Shown: positions 1-7,338, counted from the first letter of the stretch. The stretch: DNA of 12,595 nucleotides from Candidatus Nomurabacteria bacterium (GCA_903869875.1 CAIQAW010000008.1:1-12595), one strand, 5' to 3'. Program-made: numbers and translations. The notes: generated by a model not told the origin, from the letters alone.

Positions 1-6
1 AAAATT

Positions 7-45
7 AAAAAGAGTCTAAGTACCAAAGGTACAAAGACTCTTATT
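7..45 (-). terminator. Rho-independent terminator after the 63-692 gene
   Basis: The 8-bp outer stem is 10-17 (AAGAGTCT) paired with 35-42 (AGACTCTT). After an AA/AA internal mismatch it continues as GTACC-aaa-GGTAC. Read on the minus strand it is followed by TTTTTAATTTT, a good U-tract. It lies about 20 nt past the TGA stop of the upstream gene. A weaker 6-bp stem (52-57 with 65-70) straddles that stop codon. The location, stem and T-run together make an intrinsic terminator the natural reading. Confidence 0.85.
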
Positions 46-62
46 TTCTAAGCAACTAAATT

Positions 63-692
63 TCAGTTGCTAAAAGAAGCACCATCACCGGCATCCCACG
101 CGTCTTCAGAATTCAGCTCGAAGACGAACACGTTGAGCCGGCCACCGTTGTTGCGACAGACGTGGAAGAAGTACAAGGTGTCATCTGCATCTATTTTGAA
201 GTATACAAAAACACCCAAACCCTTAACATCAACTTCGCCCTTCAACACAGCTTGTTCGATAATCTTTATGGCTTCTAACCAACTGTAGATTTTCTTAACC
301 GAAAGCCTTTCAGCTTCATTTAAGACTTGTTTGTATGTCAATGTTTGAGTAAAGCGTTGTATGGCCGAAGTAAATTCAGTGGCAATAGCCGGCATAGTTT
401 TACCATCGAACCATCCTAGAATATTGATACAAATCGATGGTTTGGGGTTCGATTTCTCTTTTTCTCTTGCAATAATGTTTTTCCACAAACCTTCCAAAGA
501 TTTCTCAGAAACAGTAAATGTTTCAGCGGGTTGTACAGTAAGGGTGGTACCCTTTTTAAAAACATATGAAATGTATTTTCCGATGTTTTTGATGCGGTAT
601 ATCGCATCTTCGAGAATGGTTTGGGCTTCAGGTGTAACACCTAAAGACAAATGCGACTCAAGTGTAGTCGCTAATTCGTTATTTTCTATCAT
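63..692 (-). CDS. Hypothetical cytosolic protein, 209 aa
   Basis: I do not recognise this family. The product has no signal peptide and no membrane helix, so it should be soluble and cytosolic. The N-terminal 60% is mixed alpha/beta (helix-like stretches around residues 20-36 and 108-150). The C-terminal part (about 150-200) looks like successive beta strands, with GVFVYFKID, LYFFHV and LNVFVFEL. It ends at a TGA stop. The start is the ATG at 690-692, about 40 nt below a perfect sigma-70 promoter; no Shine-Dalgarno is visible. Base composition changes within the gene: the C-terminal codons (61-180 on the plus strand) are 50-55% G+C with many C/G third positions, whereas 481-540 is about 38%. 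This hints at foreign or chimeric origin. It is monocistronic, bounded by hairpins on both sides. It is probably a real gene; function unknown. Confidence 0.8.
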   Translation of the reverse strand: MIENNELATTLESHLSLGVTPEAQTILEDAIYRIKNIGKYISYVFKKGTTLTVQPAETFTVSEKSLEGLWKNIIAREKEKSNPKPSICINILGWFDGKTMPAIATEFTSAIQRFTQTLTYKQVLNEAERLSVKKIYSWLEAIKIIEQAVLKGEVDVKGLGVFVYFKIDADDTLYFFHVCRNNGGRLNVFVFELNSEDAWDAGDGASFSN

Positions 693-738
693 TATATAAG
701 GGGTTTAAAAATTAAAAAACTAGTTTATTTATACCTGT

Positions 739-767
739 ATTATATACTTTTTCATGTGCTTTGTCAA
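739..767 (-). promoter_or_regulatory. Perfect consensus sigma-70 promoter for the 63-692 gene
   Basis: On the minus strand TTGACA (762-767) is followed after exactly 17 nt by TATAAT (739-744). Predicted transcription start is near 732, giving a leader of about 40 nt before the ATG at 692. This is the only promoter in the window with a consensus -35 element; the others look like extended -10 promoters. Expression is therefore expected to be strong and activator-independent. Confidence 0.85.
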
Positions 768-780
768 TGGCTTCGAGATA

Positions 781-815
781 TACAAAATACCCTTATTATA
801 TAAGGGTATTTTGTA
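781..815 (-). terminator. 15-bp hairpin, likely terminator of the SIMPL gene
   Basis: A perfect inverted repeat of TACAAAATACCCTTA (781-795) and its complement (801-815) encloses a 5-nt loop. The T-rich side of the stem supplies the U-run on either strand. It sits downstream of the SIMPL gene (stop at 870) and just upstream of the next gene's -35 box, so it insulates the two minus-strand units. No gene enters from the other side. Confidence 0.7.
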
Positions 816-830
816 TTAAAATCACCACCT

Positions 831-864
831 CCCCCTATGGGGACTCCTCCTCTCCAAGGAGGAG
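831..864. repeat. GC-rich double palindrome in the intergenic region
   Basis: Two small stems sit side by side: CCCC/GGGG around 831-842 and CTCCTCC (844-850) with GGAGGAG (858-864). They are only 5 nt after the SIMPL stop codon. The block is far more C/G-rich than its surroundings and resembles short dispersed intergenic palindromes. It may also contribute to termination of the SIMPL transcript on the minus strand, where GATTTTAA follows. Only one copy is seen here, so calling it a dispersed repeat is inference. Confidence 0.5.
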
Positions 865-869
865 ATTAA

Positions 870-1679
870 CTACCGAATCTCGTAAGAAATTGTTACGTTT
901 GAAGTAATCTTGTTTTCCCCTACTGAAATGTTTGTTGTAGGTGCTGCAGCTACCATAGCCTTGGCGTCGTACATGTTACCGCCAGATTCACTGTACATTG
1001 GGTTTGCATAACCGTCTTCATTGAAACTAACTATGCGTACTAATTTTACACCCAAGTCTTTTGCCAAAACTTCAGCTTTTGCTTTTGCGTCTGCAATAGC
1101 AATTTTTCTAGCTTCAGCTTTTAGTGCTTCGTCGTTGTCTATTTGTAGATTTGGACCAGATACATCTACTGAACCAACTTTACTTAATGCGTCGTAAACT
1201 GCACCTGCATCGTCTACGTTGCGTACCTTTATAACAAGTTGTTCGTTTGTTGTATAACCAACGATAACGTTTTTACCTGCTGGTTGTGGGCAAGGTGCCA
1301 TAACACAATATATTGTAGACTGTTTATATTCGTATTTAGGGTTTGTACTAATGTAGTCTGTTTTAATGTCTTTGTCTGCAATTTTAAATGGGGCTAATGC
1401 TTCGGTAACTTTTTGTTTCAATGCAGCTTGTTTTGTAACAGCATCTGCACGTGTTGCGCCTTCGCCGTTTATACTTGCTGTTAGTACTGCTACGTCTGGG
1501 GTTGCATTAACTTCACCTTTACCTGAAAAACTAATAACGTTTACAGCAGGTGTGTCGTTACCAAGCAGATTAAACTTTTTAACTTCTGTAAAAATAAGTG
1601 TAATTAAAAATACTGCTAATATTCCAGCTAATACAAAGCCGGCTTTCAATATGTTCTGTTTTTGTTGTTCTGGTACCAT
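870..1679 (-). CDS. SIMPL (DUF541) domain protein, membrane-anchored, 269 aa
   Basis: This is a SIMPL/DUF541 family protein (the YggE/BP26 group): exported proteins of poorly defined role, linked in other bacteria to oxidative stress and oligomeric surface structures. Residues 12-30 form one transmembrane helix or uncleaved signal anchor, leaving the rest outside. The SIMPL domain runs from about 46 (VISFSGKGEVNATPDVA, the typical opening strand) to 269. It includes the conserved helix around 186-208 (ALKAEARKIAIADAKAKAEVLA) and ends in the strand VTISYEIR. An inserted loop carries Cys125 and Cys130, which could form a disulfide. The start is ATG 1677-1679, which lies inside an inverted repeat; no Shine-Dalgarno precedes it. 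It is either transcribed from the extended -10 at 1880-1888 or by read-through from the ABC operon, since no terminator separates them. Confidence 0.9.
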   Translation of the reverse strand: MVPEQQKQNILKAGFVLAGILAVFLITLIFTEVKKFNLLGNDTPAVNVISFSGKGEVNATPDVAVLTASINGEGATRADAVTKQAALKQKVTEALAPFKIADKDIKTDYISTNPKYEYKQSTIYCVMAPCPQPAGKNVIVGYTTNEQLVIKVRNVDDAGAVYDALSKVGSVDVSGPNLQIDNDEALKAEARKIAIADAKAKAEVLAKDLGVKLVRIVSFNEDGYANPMYSESGGNMYDAKAMVAAAPTTNISVGENKITSNVTISYEIR

Positions 1680-1870
1680 CCCGTTAGAGATAGGAAGTGC
1701 TACTACAAAATATAGAAGACACTTACTTTTCTCGATTTAAATTATAAATTTTTCGACTAATAATATACCCGTAGCACTTCCGTAATTTAACTTTAGTATA
1801 TCTATAAACAATATTGCGTTATTTTATACATATTTCAAAACTAAACTACATCTGTAATCTCTAACGGGAT
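1678..1870 (-). promoter_or_regulatory. Inverted-repeat leader of the SIMPL gene (candidate structured 5' UTR)
   Basis: The 14-mer ATCCCGTTAGAGAT (1678-1691) recurs as its exact complement at 1857-1870. A second exact inverted pair of 11 bp, GGAAGTGCTAC (1693-1703) and GTAGCACTTCC (1771-1781), nests inside it. The 3' strands of both helices are one nucleotide apart in the minus-strand RNA, so they could stack. The outer helix includes the first two bases of the SIMPL ATG. If transcription starts near 1873 (extended -10 at 1880-1888), the very 5' end of the mRNA would pair with the start site. The interior is AT-rich with a near-palindrome at 1732-1756. No known riboswitch consensus is recognised. 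A small MITE-like insertion with 14-bp ends is an alternative, although no target duplication is visible. Confidence 0.55.
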
Positions 1871-1879
1871 CATATTAAC

Positions 1880-1888
1880 AGTATACCA
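1880..1888 (-). promoter_or_regulatory. Extended -10 promoter, probably for SIMPL
   Basis: The minus strand reads TGGTATACT (TGn plus TATACT at 1880-1885). Predicted start is near 1873, 14 nt downstream of the permease stop codon, giving a leader of about 194 nt before the SIMPL ATG. There is no good -35 box. Confidence 0.5.
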
Positions 1889-1894
1889 CACTTA

Positions 1895-3142
1895 CTACTC
1901 GTACCTTAAAGCTTCAATAGGGTCCATTTTGGCTGCGTTTTTAGCTGGAAATACACCGAACCCAATACCAATGGCACACGACACAGCCATAGCCACCACC
2001 ACGCCACGAACCGGTACAATATACGCCCAAGCAAAACCAAATGCCTGTGCCCCACGCGCCACACCATACGCCAGTAGAGCACCAAACAACACACCGATAA
2101 CACCACCTACTACTGTTAGCAGTACGGCTTCAATTAAAAATTCCAAAAGTATTTTACGGTTTGTAGCACCTAACGCCTTTTTTAAACCTATTTCTGCTGT
2201 GCGTTCTGTAACCACAACATACATAATATTCATAACACCAACACCACCAACTAGTAATGATATAGCTGCAATAGCTAGTAATAAAATCTGTGATGCTGAA
2301 AGTATGGTTGCAAATGTGCTGATATTTTGTTCTTGTGTTTGTATTTTAAAGTCGTCTTTATTTGGGTCTGAAATATTATGGTTACTACGTAACACATCGG
2401 CAATATCAGCAGATGTGGTGTCTGCAATTGTGTTGTCAGTCAGCGACGCAATTAAATAAAAATAGTAATCTATTCCAAGTATTTTCTTTTGTAAAGTTGT
2501 AACTGGAATAAAAATCTGGTCGTCTTCACTAACACCACCTAAACCACCCTTAGGTGCGTACACACCAACAACAGAAAAAGCATAGTCACCAACACGTATA
2601 GTTTTACCTAATGGGTCCTGTAGACCAAACAAATTGTCTGCCAAACTACTACCTAATACTGCAACCTGGGCTAGAGATCGGTCTTCGTCTTTTGTATAAC
2701 CACGGCCAACAGCTATAACACCTTTGTCTATGCCAAAACGCTCAGCATCAGAACCTGTAACATATGCATTTTTTATAACATTGTCATACGACACAGTTGC
2801 TTGGCCGGTTGATAAACCATAAACACCAGCGACATTTTTTAATCTACTAATGTCTGTTATATCTTTTTTCTTTAATGTTGTTATAGCCACAACCTGGTTT
2901 GCTTGGCCCGCACCACCACTACCATTCGCACGTCGCTTAGTGTCCGGCGGAACTTGAGTTTGTATAGTCACAGTGTTAGTACCTATCTGGGCAACTTGGG
3001 TGTTTATATAAGACTTAAAACCTTCACCTGCAGAAACAACTAACACAACAACTGCAATACCAATAACAATACCCAACATGGTTAATGCTGTTCTAGATTT
3101 CGATGCGGTTAGTCCGCGAATGGCTTGTTTTAATATATGCAT
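1895..3142 (-). CDS. MacB/FtsX-type ABC transporter permease (second of pair), 415 aa
   Basis: This is a permease of the type VII ABC (MacB/LolCE/FtsX) class: one N-terminal helix, a large extracytoplasmic MacB periplasmic-core domain and three C-terminal helices. TM1 is about 20-38, preceded by the cytosolic start that contains the family motif SRTALTMLGIVIGI. The extracytoplasmic domain is about 40-275. The C-terminal FtsX domain has helices near 285-307, 335-360 and 378-398, with the conserved cytosolic loop TERTAEIGLKKALGAT at 312-327 and the terminal motif DPIEALRYE. The family couples ATP hydrolysis to lever-like movements across the membrane rather than direct substrate passage. It starts 4 nt after the preceding permease and is last in the operon. 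With two non-identical permeases, a heterodimer is likely. Substrate unknown. No terminator is evident after the stop. Confidence 0.93.
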   Translation of the reverse strand: MHILKQAIRGLTASKSRTALTMLGIVIGIAVVVLVVSAGEGFKSYINTQVAQIGTNTVTIQTQVPPDTKRRANGSGGAGQANQVVAITTLKKKDITDISRLKNVAGVYGLSTGQATVSYDNVIKNAYVTGSDAERFGIDKGVIAVGRGYTKDEDRSLAQVAVLGSSLADNLFGLQDPLGKTIRVGDYAFSVVGVYAPKGGLGGVSEDDQIFIPVTTLQKKILGIDYYFYLIASLTDNTIADTTSADIADVLRSNHNISDPNKDDFKIQTQEQNISTFATILSASQILLLAIAAISLLVGGVGVMNIMYVVVTERTAEIGLKKALGATNRKILLEFLIEAVLLTVVGGVIGVLFGALLAYGVARGAQAFGFAWAYIVPVRGVVVAMAVSCAIGIGFGVFPAKNAAKMDPIEALRYE

Positions 3143-3146
3143 AAAA

Positions 3147-4418
3147 TTATTCTTTACGAAGTGCTTCGATAGGGTTTAGTTTCGACGCTTTGATAGCTGG
3201 ATATAGACCGAACACAACACCTGTTGCTATAGACACACCTAGGGCTAGCCCAACAGCAGTTGGTGAAATAATAAATGCCCAGTCGTAACCCGCATAACGC
3301 ACACCTATAGTAATAAGAAAAGAAACAATAACACCAAACAATATGCCCACTATACCGCCTGTAACTGTAAGTAATATTGATTCTAATAAAAACTGGTTGC
3401 GAATACGTTCGCCTGTTGCCCCTATGGCTTTGCGTAAACCTATTTCACGTGTGCGCTCAGTAACTGTAACTAACATAATGTTCATTATACCTATACCACC
3501 GACAACTAATGCAACAGACGCCATAACACCTAGAAACATACGTAGTCCGTCTGTAATACCGCTTAGTACTTTTATCAGTTCGGCTGTACTACGCACAGAA
3601 AAGTCGTCGCCTTCGGGTGCATTGCGTATGTTGTGCTCACGACGTAAAACGTTTTCCATATCAGATATGGTTTGGTCTATATATGTTATGTCGTCTACTT
3701 TTACACGTAAAAATTCTAAGTAGTTTATACCTAGCAACTGTCGTTGCCCTACTAGTATGGGCATATATATTTGGTCGTCCTGGTTTTGGAAAAACACAGT
3801 ACCTTGTGCCGCGGCAACACCAATAACGTGTAGCAACACACTAGTGGTTTGTGTACCATCTGTGCGTGTAACTTTTATTATCTTACCTAATGCTTCGCCC
3901 GTACCAAACAATGCTGTGCGCACATCAGACCCCAACACTGCAACCTGGGCACCTGTTGCGCCTTCGTCTATAGAAAAAAATCGTCCTTCTGAAAGAGGTA
4001 CATTTTGAACAAATGGGTATTCGCCACTTGTTGCAGAAAACTGTGTATCTACACTTTCGCGTCCAGCTATAACAGTAGCACTACCACGCACTAGTGGTGC
4101 AAAATATGTAGCATGCGGTACAGAACCAGTGTCTTTTAAAGCCTGCACATCGTGCATAGTTAATGTAGTTATACGGACACCCAACACAGATGCTGGTGGA
4201 CCGTTTTCATTACTTTTACCAGGCGACACAGCAATAATGTTAGAACCAAATTTACTAACCTGCCCTACTATAAGTTGTTGTGCACCAGCCCCGAGTGAAA
4301 CAATAATAATAACCCCTGCAACGCCGATAATAATACCCAACATAGTTAAAAAGGTTCGGCTTTTTCTAGCACGAAAACCTTTTAATGTTTGTGTAATGTT
4401 GGCACGAAGAGTGTGCAT
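3147..4418 (-). CDS. MacB/FtsX-type ABC transporter permease (first of pair), 423 aa
   Basis: It has the same architecture as its downstream neighbour. TM1 is about 25-45 after the motif ARKSRTFLTMLGIIIGV; the MacB core domain is about 46-285; the FtsX domain has helices near 293-315, 343-372 and 384-408. The cytosolic loop TERTREIGLRKAIGAT lies at about 320-335 and the protein ends NPIEALRKE. The close but not identical match of the two permeases suggests an old tandem duplication and a heterodimeric transporter, unlike the single YknZ of Bacillus or the fused MacB of proteobacteria. The ATP-binding subunit is encoded 1 nt upstream, so translation is probably coupled. Confidence 0.94.
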   Translation of the reverse strand: MHTLRANITQTLKGFRARKSRTFLTMLGIIIGVAGVIIIVSLGAGAQQLIVGQVSKFGSNIIAVSPGKSNENGPPASVLGVRITTLTMHDVQALKDTGSVPHATYFAPLVRGSATVIAGRESVDTQFSATSGEYPFVQNVPLSEGRFFSIDEGATGAQVAVLGSDVRTALFGTGEALGKIIKVTRTDGTQTTSVLLHVIGVAAAQGTVFFQNQDDQIYMPILVGQRQLLGINYLEFLRVKVDDITYIDQTISDMENVLRREHNIRNAPEGDDFSVRSTAELIKVLSGITDGLRMFLGVMASVALVVGGIGIMNIMLVTVTERTREIGLRKAIGATGERIRNQFLLESILLTVTGGIVGILFGVIVSFLITIGVRYAGYDWAFIISPTAVGLALGVSIATGVVFGLYPAIKASKLNPIEALRKE

Positions 4419-4419
4419 G

Positions 4420-5136
4420 TTAGTCTTCGGTTACTATGTTTTGTGCCCGACGCTGTGTAGGTACTAGTTCGTCAGATTCGATTCGACCGTCGCGTACAAA
4501 TATAATGCGTTTTGCATGTTCTGCTACAACACGGTCGTGTGTAACTAAAATAATAGTTTTACCAGTGTCGTTTAATGTTTGTAGTATGTGCATTACAGTT
4601 GCCCCACTTTTAGAATCCAAGTTACCTGTTGGTTCGTCGGCAAATATAACAGCCGGGTTGTTAACTAGTGCACGCGCTATAGCCACACGTTGTTTCTGCC
4701 CACCAGAAATCTGGTTAGACATATAACCCATACGGTGTTGCAGACCAACAGCTATTAATGCATTTTCAGCTGGGGTTTTTGTGTCTTTAACACTGTCGTC
4801 GTACAGTAGTGGCAATGCAACGTTTTCAAGTACTGTTGTACGTGGCAGTAAGTTAAAAGATTGAAAAACGAAACCAATACGACGGTTACGTATAACAGCC
4901 AGTTCGTTGTCTGTAAATGTAGTTGTGTCTATTCCGTCGAAAAAGTATTTACCATCTGTAGAACGATCTAGAAAACCCAATATGTGCATTAACGTCGATT
5001 TACCAGAACCTGACGGACCCATTATGGCTATAAATTCGCCAACTTCTACAGAAATATTAATATCAAAAAGTACCGGAGTGTCTATACCTTCGTTATGGTA
5101 CACTTTTTTAATATCTGTAAGTTGTATCAGATTCAT
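4420..5136 (-). CDS. ABC transporter ATP-binding protein, LolD/MacB/YknY type, 238 aa
   Basis: This is a complete cytosolic nucleotide-binding subunit. Walker A is GPSGSGKST at 40-48, the Q-loop glutamine is Q92 (FVFQSFNLLP), the signature ISGGQKQRVAIARA starts at 143, Walker B is VIFADEPTGNLD at 163-174 with catalytic E168, and the switch histidine is H200 (VTHD). The aromatic/hydrophobic Q-loop context and DEPTGNLDS are typical of the LolD/MacB branch. Length is usual for a stand-alone subunit. It drives the two permeases encoded immediately downstream. The gene lies between the adaptor (1-nt gap) and the first permease (1-nt gap). The last 20 residues beyond the fold are Arg/Gln-rich and probably variable. 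Confidence 0.96.
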   Translation of the reverse strand: MNLIQLTDIKKVYHNEGIDTPVLFDINISVEVGEFIAIMGPSGSGKSTLMHILGFLDRSTDGKYFFDGIDTTTFTDNELAVIRNRRIGFVFQSFNLLPRTTVLENVALPLLYDDSVKDTKTPAENALIAVGLQHRMGYMSNQISGGQKQRVAIARALVNNPAVIFADEPTGNLDSKSGATVMHILQTLNDTGKTIILVTHDRVVAEHAKRIIFVRDGRIESDELVPTQRRAQNIVTED

Positions 5137-5137
5137 T

Positions 5138-6682
5138 TTATTTTACTGCTGTTTTAGTTTCGCCCACTATTTGGTCGCCTAATTGTACACCACTTGTAAC
5201 TTCAACAAAACCGCCGTCTGCATTTAGTCCAAGTGTTATGTCGCGGTTTTCAGTTGTATGTTTTGTTGCATTTGTTAGAACAACAACGTATTTTTTGCCA
5301 TTTAGTTCACGTACAAATCTAGCTGGTATTGCTACAACGCCATTTTTCTGCGCAACTAATATTGTCATACTTGCTGTCATGCCTGGGCGTACAACAACTG
5401 TACCGTCTAGCGCAACTTTAACTTTGTAGTTAACTACACCCGAGACTAGTGTAGACGAAATGTCTATAGATGTAACAGACCCCTTGTACGACATTTCTGG
5501 ACCAGTAGCATCAAAGAATATTGTTACCGGTTGGCCTACAACAACGTCGCTTATGTTTGCTTCGTTAATGTTTGCTTCTACATATAGGTGGTCTACATCT
5601 TGTAGTGTCATTACACTTTTTAGTGCTTGGGCCAGGTCGCCAACGTGTGCATCTATTTTAGTTATGGTACCGTCTGCGGGTGCGCGTAGTATACGTTTTT
5701 CTAATGTTGCAACTGCGTTTTGGTAGTTACCTTGTGCTGTTAGTATGTTTGCTTCAGCCACGGCCATGTCTGTTGTGCGGGCTTTAGAAACCTTCAAGTC
5801 GTAGTCTGCCTGACGTGACGCAACTAACGATTTTGCAGTTGATATGGCTGCGTCCTGTGCAGACACAGCGGCCAGGTATGCATTGTAATTAGCAACAAAT
5901 GTAGCAGACTGCTTGTTAGGTACACTAACTGTCCACTGTACACCTGAAACAGTTGTTGCTGGAAATTGTATAAACAATCCCCTAAACCCTAGTGGCACAG
6001 AAGATGTAGCAGAAGCCGTACCTGAACCTGTTTCTAAACCTGAAGCAGAAAAATAGTTACCCGAACCTGTTGCATAAACATTAATTGTATATACACCTTC
6101 TTCGTCGCTAGTGTATGCCCCAGAAATAGTTGGTGCTGTCATGGTAGAAATTATACCCGGTGCTAGTTCTGCAACTAAACCACTGCTTAGGTATGCGCGT
6201 TTTGCATTAGACACTATGGTAGCCTGCTGTAGTATTGTGCGGGCCAAGTCTGCCTTGGCATTATCTAGCGCTGTTTTTACAACAGCCATTTCTGCGTCTG
6301 TTGCACCCTCTAATAGTTTCTGGTAGTTAGCCTGGGCTACACGTAGTTGGCCTAATGCAGATGTAACTGCAGCGGCTTCGTTGCCCTGTTCTAAGCGTGC
6401 CAACACAGCACCCTTTTTAACTTTCTGGCCTATAGCAACAGGTATGTCGTGTATAACACCACTAGCTATAAAAGACATAGCCAAATCTGTACTACTGGTT
6501 ACCTGCCCTGTTGCTAGTACTGTTTGTTGTAAGTCTTTAACTTCGGCTGTAACCAAAGTTTCTACAATTGGTTTTGGTTTGAATATTAAAAACAAAACTA
6601 TACATAGTACAACACCAAGAACAACAAACCATTTGTTTCTTTTCTTAGCCCAAAACATTTTTAATTTTTCGGTAAATGACAT
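5138..6682 (-). CDS. HlyD/MacA/YknX-like ABC efflux adaptor subunit, 514 aa
   Basis: Membrane-fusion (periplasmic adaptor) protein. A short basic N-terminus precedes TM 18-34. The first lipoyl half is about 71-97 (SGVIHDIPVAIGQKVKKG). A helical hairpin follows (98-165 and 263-325), then the second lipoyl half (RILRAPADGTITKIDAHVGDL, about 330-350), a beta-barrel (365-445) and a membrane-proximal domain (446-512). The hairpin is interrupted at about 166-262 by a Gly/Ser/Thr-rich, beta-like segment containing YTINVYATGSGNYF. This insert makes the protein longer than typical MacA/YknX (about 370-400 aa). It should be anchored in the cytoplasmic membrane with its body outside, bridging to the MacB-type permeases. 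No outer-membrane TolC-like gene is present. The start ATG at 6680-6682 lacks a Shine-Dalgarno. Confidence 0.92.
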   Translation of the reverse strand: MSFTEKLKMFWAKKRNKWFVVLGVVLCIVLFLIFKPKPIVETLVTAEVKDLQQTVLATGQVTSSTDLAMSFIASGVIHDIPVAIGQKVKKGAVLARLEQGNEAAAVTSALGQLRVAQANYQKLLEGATDAEMAVVKTALDNAKADLARTILQQATIVSNAKRAYLSSGLVAELAPGIISTMTAPTISGAYTSDEEGVYTINVYATGSGNYFSASGLETGSGTASATSSVPLGFRGLFIQFPATTVSGVQWTVSVPNKQSATFVANYNAYLAAVSAQDAAISTAKSLVASRQADYDLKVSKARTTDMAVAEANILTAQGNYQNAVATLEKRILRAPADGTITKIDAHVGDLAQALKSVMTLQDVDHLYVEANINEANISDVVVGQPVTIFFDATGPEMSYKGSVTSIDISSTLVSGVVNYKVKVALDGTVVVRPGMTASMTILVAQKNGVVAIPARFVRELNGKKYVVVLTNATKHTTENRDITLGLNADGGFVEVTSGVQLGDQIVGETKTAVK

Positions 6683-6702
6683 ATGTGTAATTTATATTTT
6701 AA

Positions 6703-7290
6703 TTATTTAATTTCTTTTAAAGTTATTTCAAAAACAAGGTCTGTGTTTGGCTTTATTAATGCGCCGGCACCGTGTGCACCATAACCTAATGCACTAGGTA
6801 TAAACACACTGCGTGTTTCGCCGACTTTCATACCTGTCATACCACGGTCGAAACCTACTATTAAGCCAGGGGCACCAACTGTCATCGGTGGTAGTGTACC
6901 TTGGTCGAACACTGTACCGTCTAGCAACATACCTTTGTATGCAACTACAATACTGTCGCCTGCTTTACTAACGGCAGTACCTGTACCTTCAGCCAGCATT
7001 GTTATTTTAAGTCCATCTGCACGTGTTACTGTTTCGTTTACTTTAGTTGGGTAGTCCATATTTTTTTTAGTTTGTTGGTTAGGATTAGTTGGTTTTACTG
7101 TTGGGTTTACATTTGCATCAGCCGGGTTACTGCCGGCCGGTGGGTTTATGTTTCCAGTATTTGGAGTTTCATTTATGTTTTGGTCCGAGTCATTTTTAGT
7201 ACCACTGTATCTGACTATACCTATAACAGCCAGTATTGTTAGCACCACTACGCCCAAAATCCAAAAAATTGTTTTATTGTCATTATTCAT
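6703..7290 (-). CDS. Membrane-anchored FKBP-type peptidyl-prolyl cis-trans isomerase, 195 aa
   Basis: It catalyses cis-trans isomerisation of Xaa-Pro bonds. TM 8-28 anchors it in the membrane. Residues 30-80 are a low-complexity Asn/Pro/Thr linker, and the FKBP domain spans about 92-195 outside the cell. Seen in the domain are VAYKGMLLDGTVFD (the Tyr and Phe-Asp of the active-site pocket), GFDRGMTGMKVGETRSVFIP, ALGYG and the last strand LVFEITLKEI. It is the family's minimal single-domain form. The frame opens further upstream, but the ATG at 7288-7290 is chosen: it gives a proper signal-anchor N-terminus, and the upstream ATG at 7342-7344 lies before the predicted promoter. It heads the five-gene ABC exporter operon, 20 nt before the adaptor, so it may help fold the adaptor, the permease ectodomains or the cargo. 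Confidence 0.9.
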   Translation of the reverse strand: MNNDNKTIFWILGVVVLTILAVIGIVRYSGTKNDSDQNINETPNTGNINPPAGSNPADANVNPTVKPTNPNQQTKKNMDYPTKVNETVTRADGLKITMLAEGTGTAVSKAGDSIVVAYKGMLLDGTVFDQGTLPPMTVGAPGLIVGFDRGMTGMKVGETRSVFIPSALGYGAHGAGALIKPNTDLVFEITLKEIK

Positions 7291-7324
7291 GGCATTTTTT
7301 ATATTTACTAGTAATTGTCTATGC

Positions 7325-7333
7325 AGTATAGCA
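7325..7333 (-). promoter_or_regulatory. Extended -10 promoter of the FKBP-ABC exporter operon
   Basis: The minus strand reads TGCTATACT (TATACT at 7325-7330). Predicted start is about 7318, giving a leader near 28 nt to the ATG at 7290. No consensus -35 is seen. This placement makes the more upstream in-frame ATG at 7344 untranscribed and so supports the shorter protein. Confidence 0.6.
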
Positions 7334-7338
7334 TATTT

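Noticed and set aside
63..692. Alternative genetic code (UGA as glycine), known in some CPR groups
   Set aside because: The gene at 63 ends in TGA directly before a good terminator, and no conserved gene here needs an in-frame TGA to be read through.
1678..1870. Transposon with 14-bp terminal inverted repeats
   Set aside because: No transposase and no target-site duplication are visible, and one end coincides with a functional start codon. It is kept as an alternative to the leader-structure reading, not as a feature.
1929..2459. Long plus-strand open frames opposite the ABC permeases, ATPase and adaptor
   Set aside because: Their products lack domains, start far from any promoter, and lie entirely antisense to well-conserved genes. 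They are shadows of codon bias.
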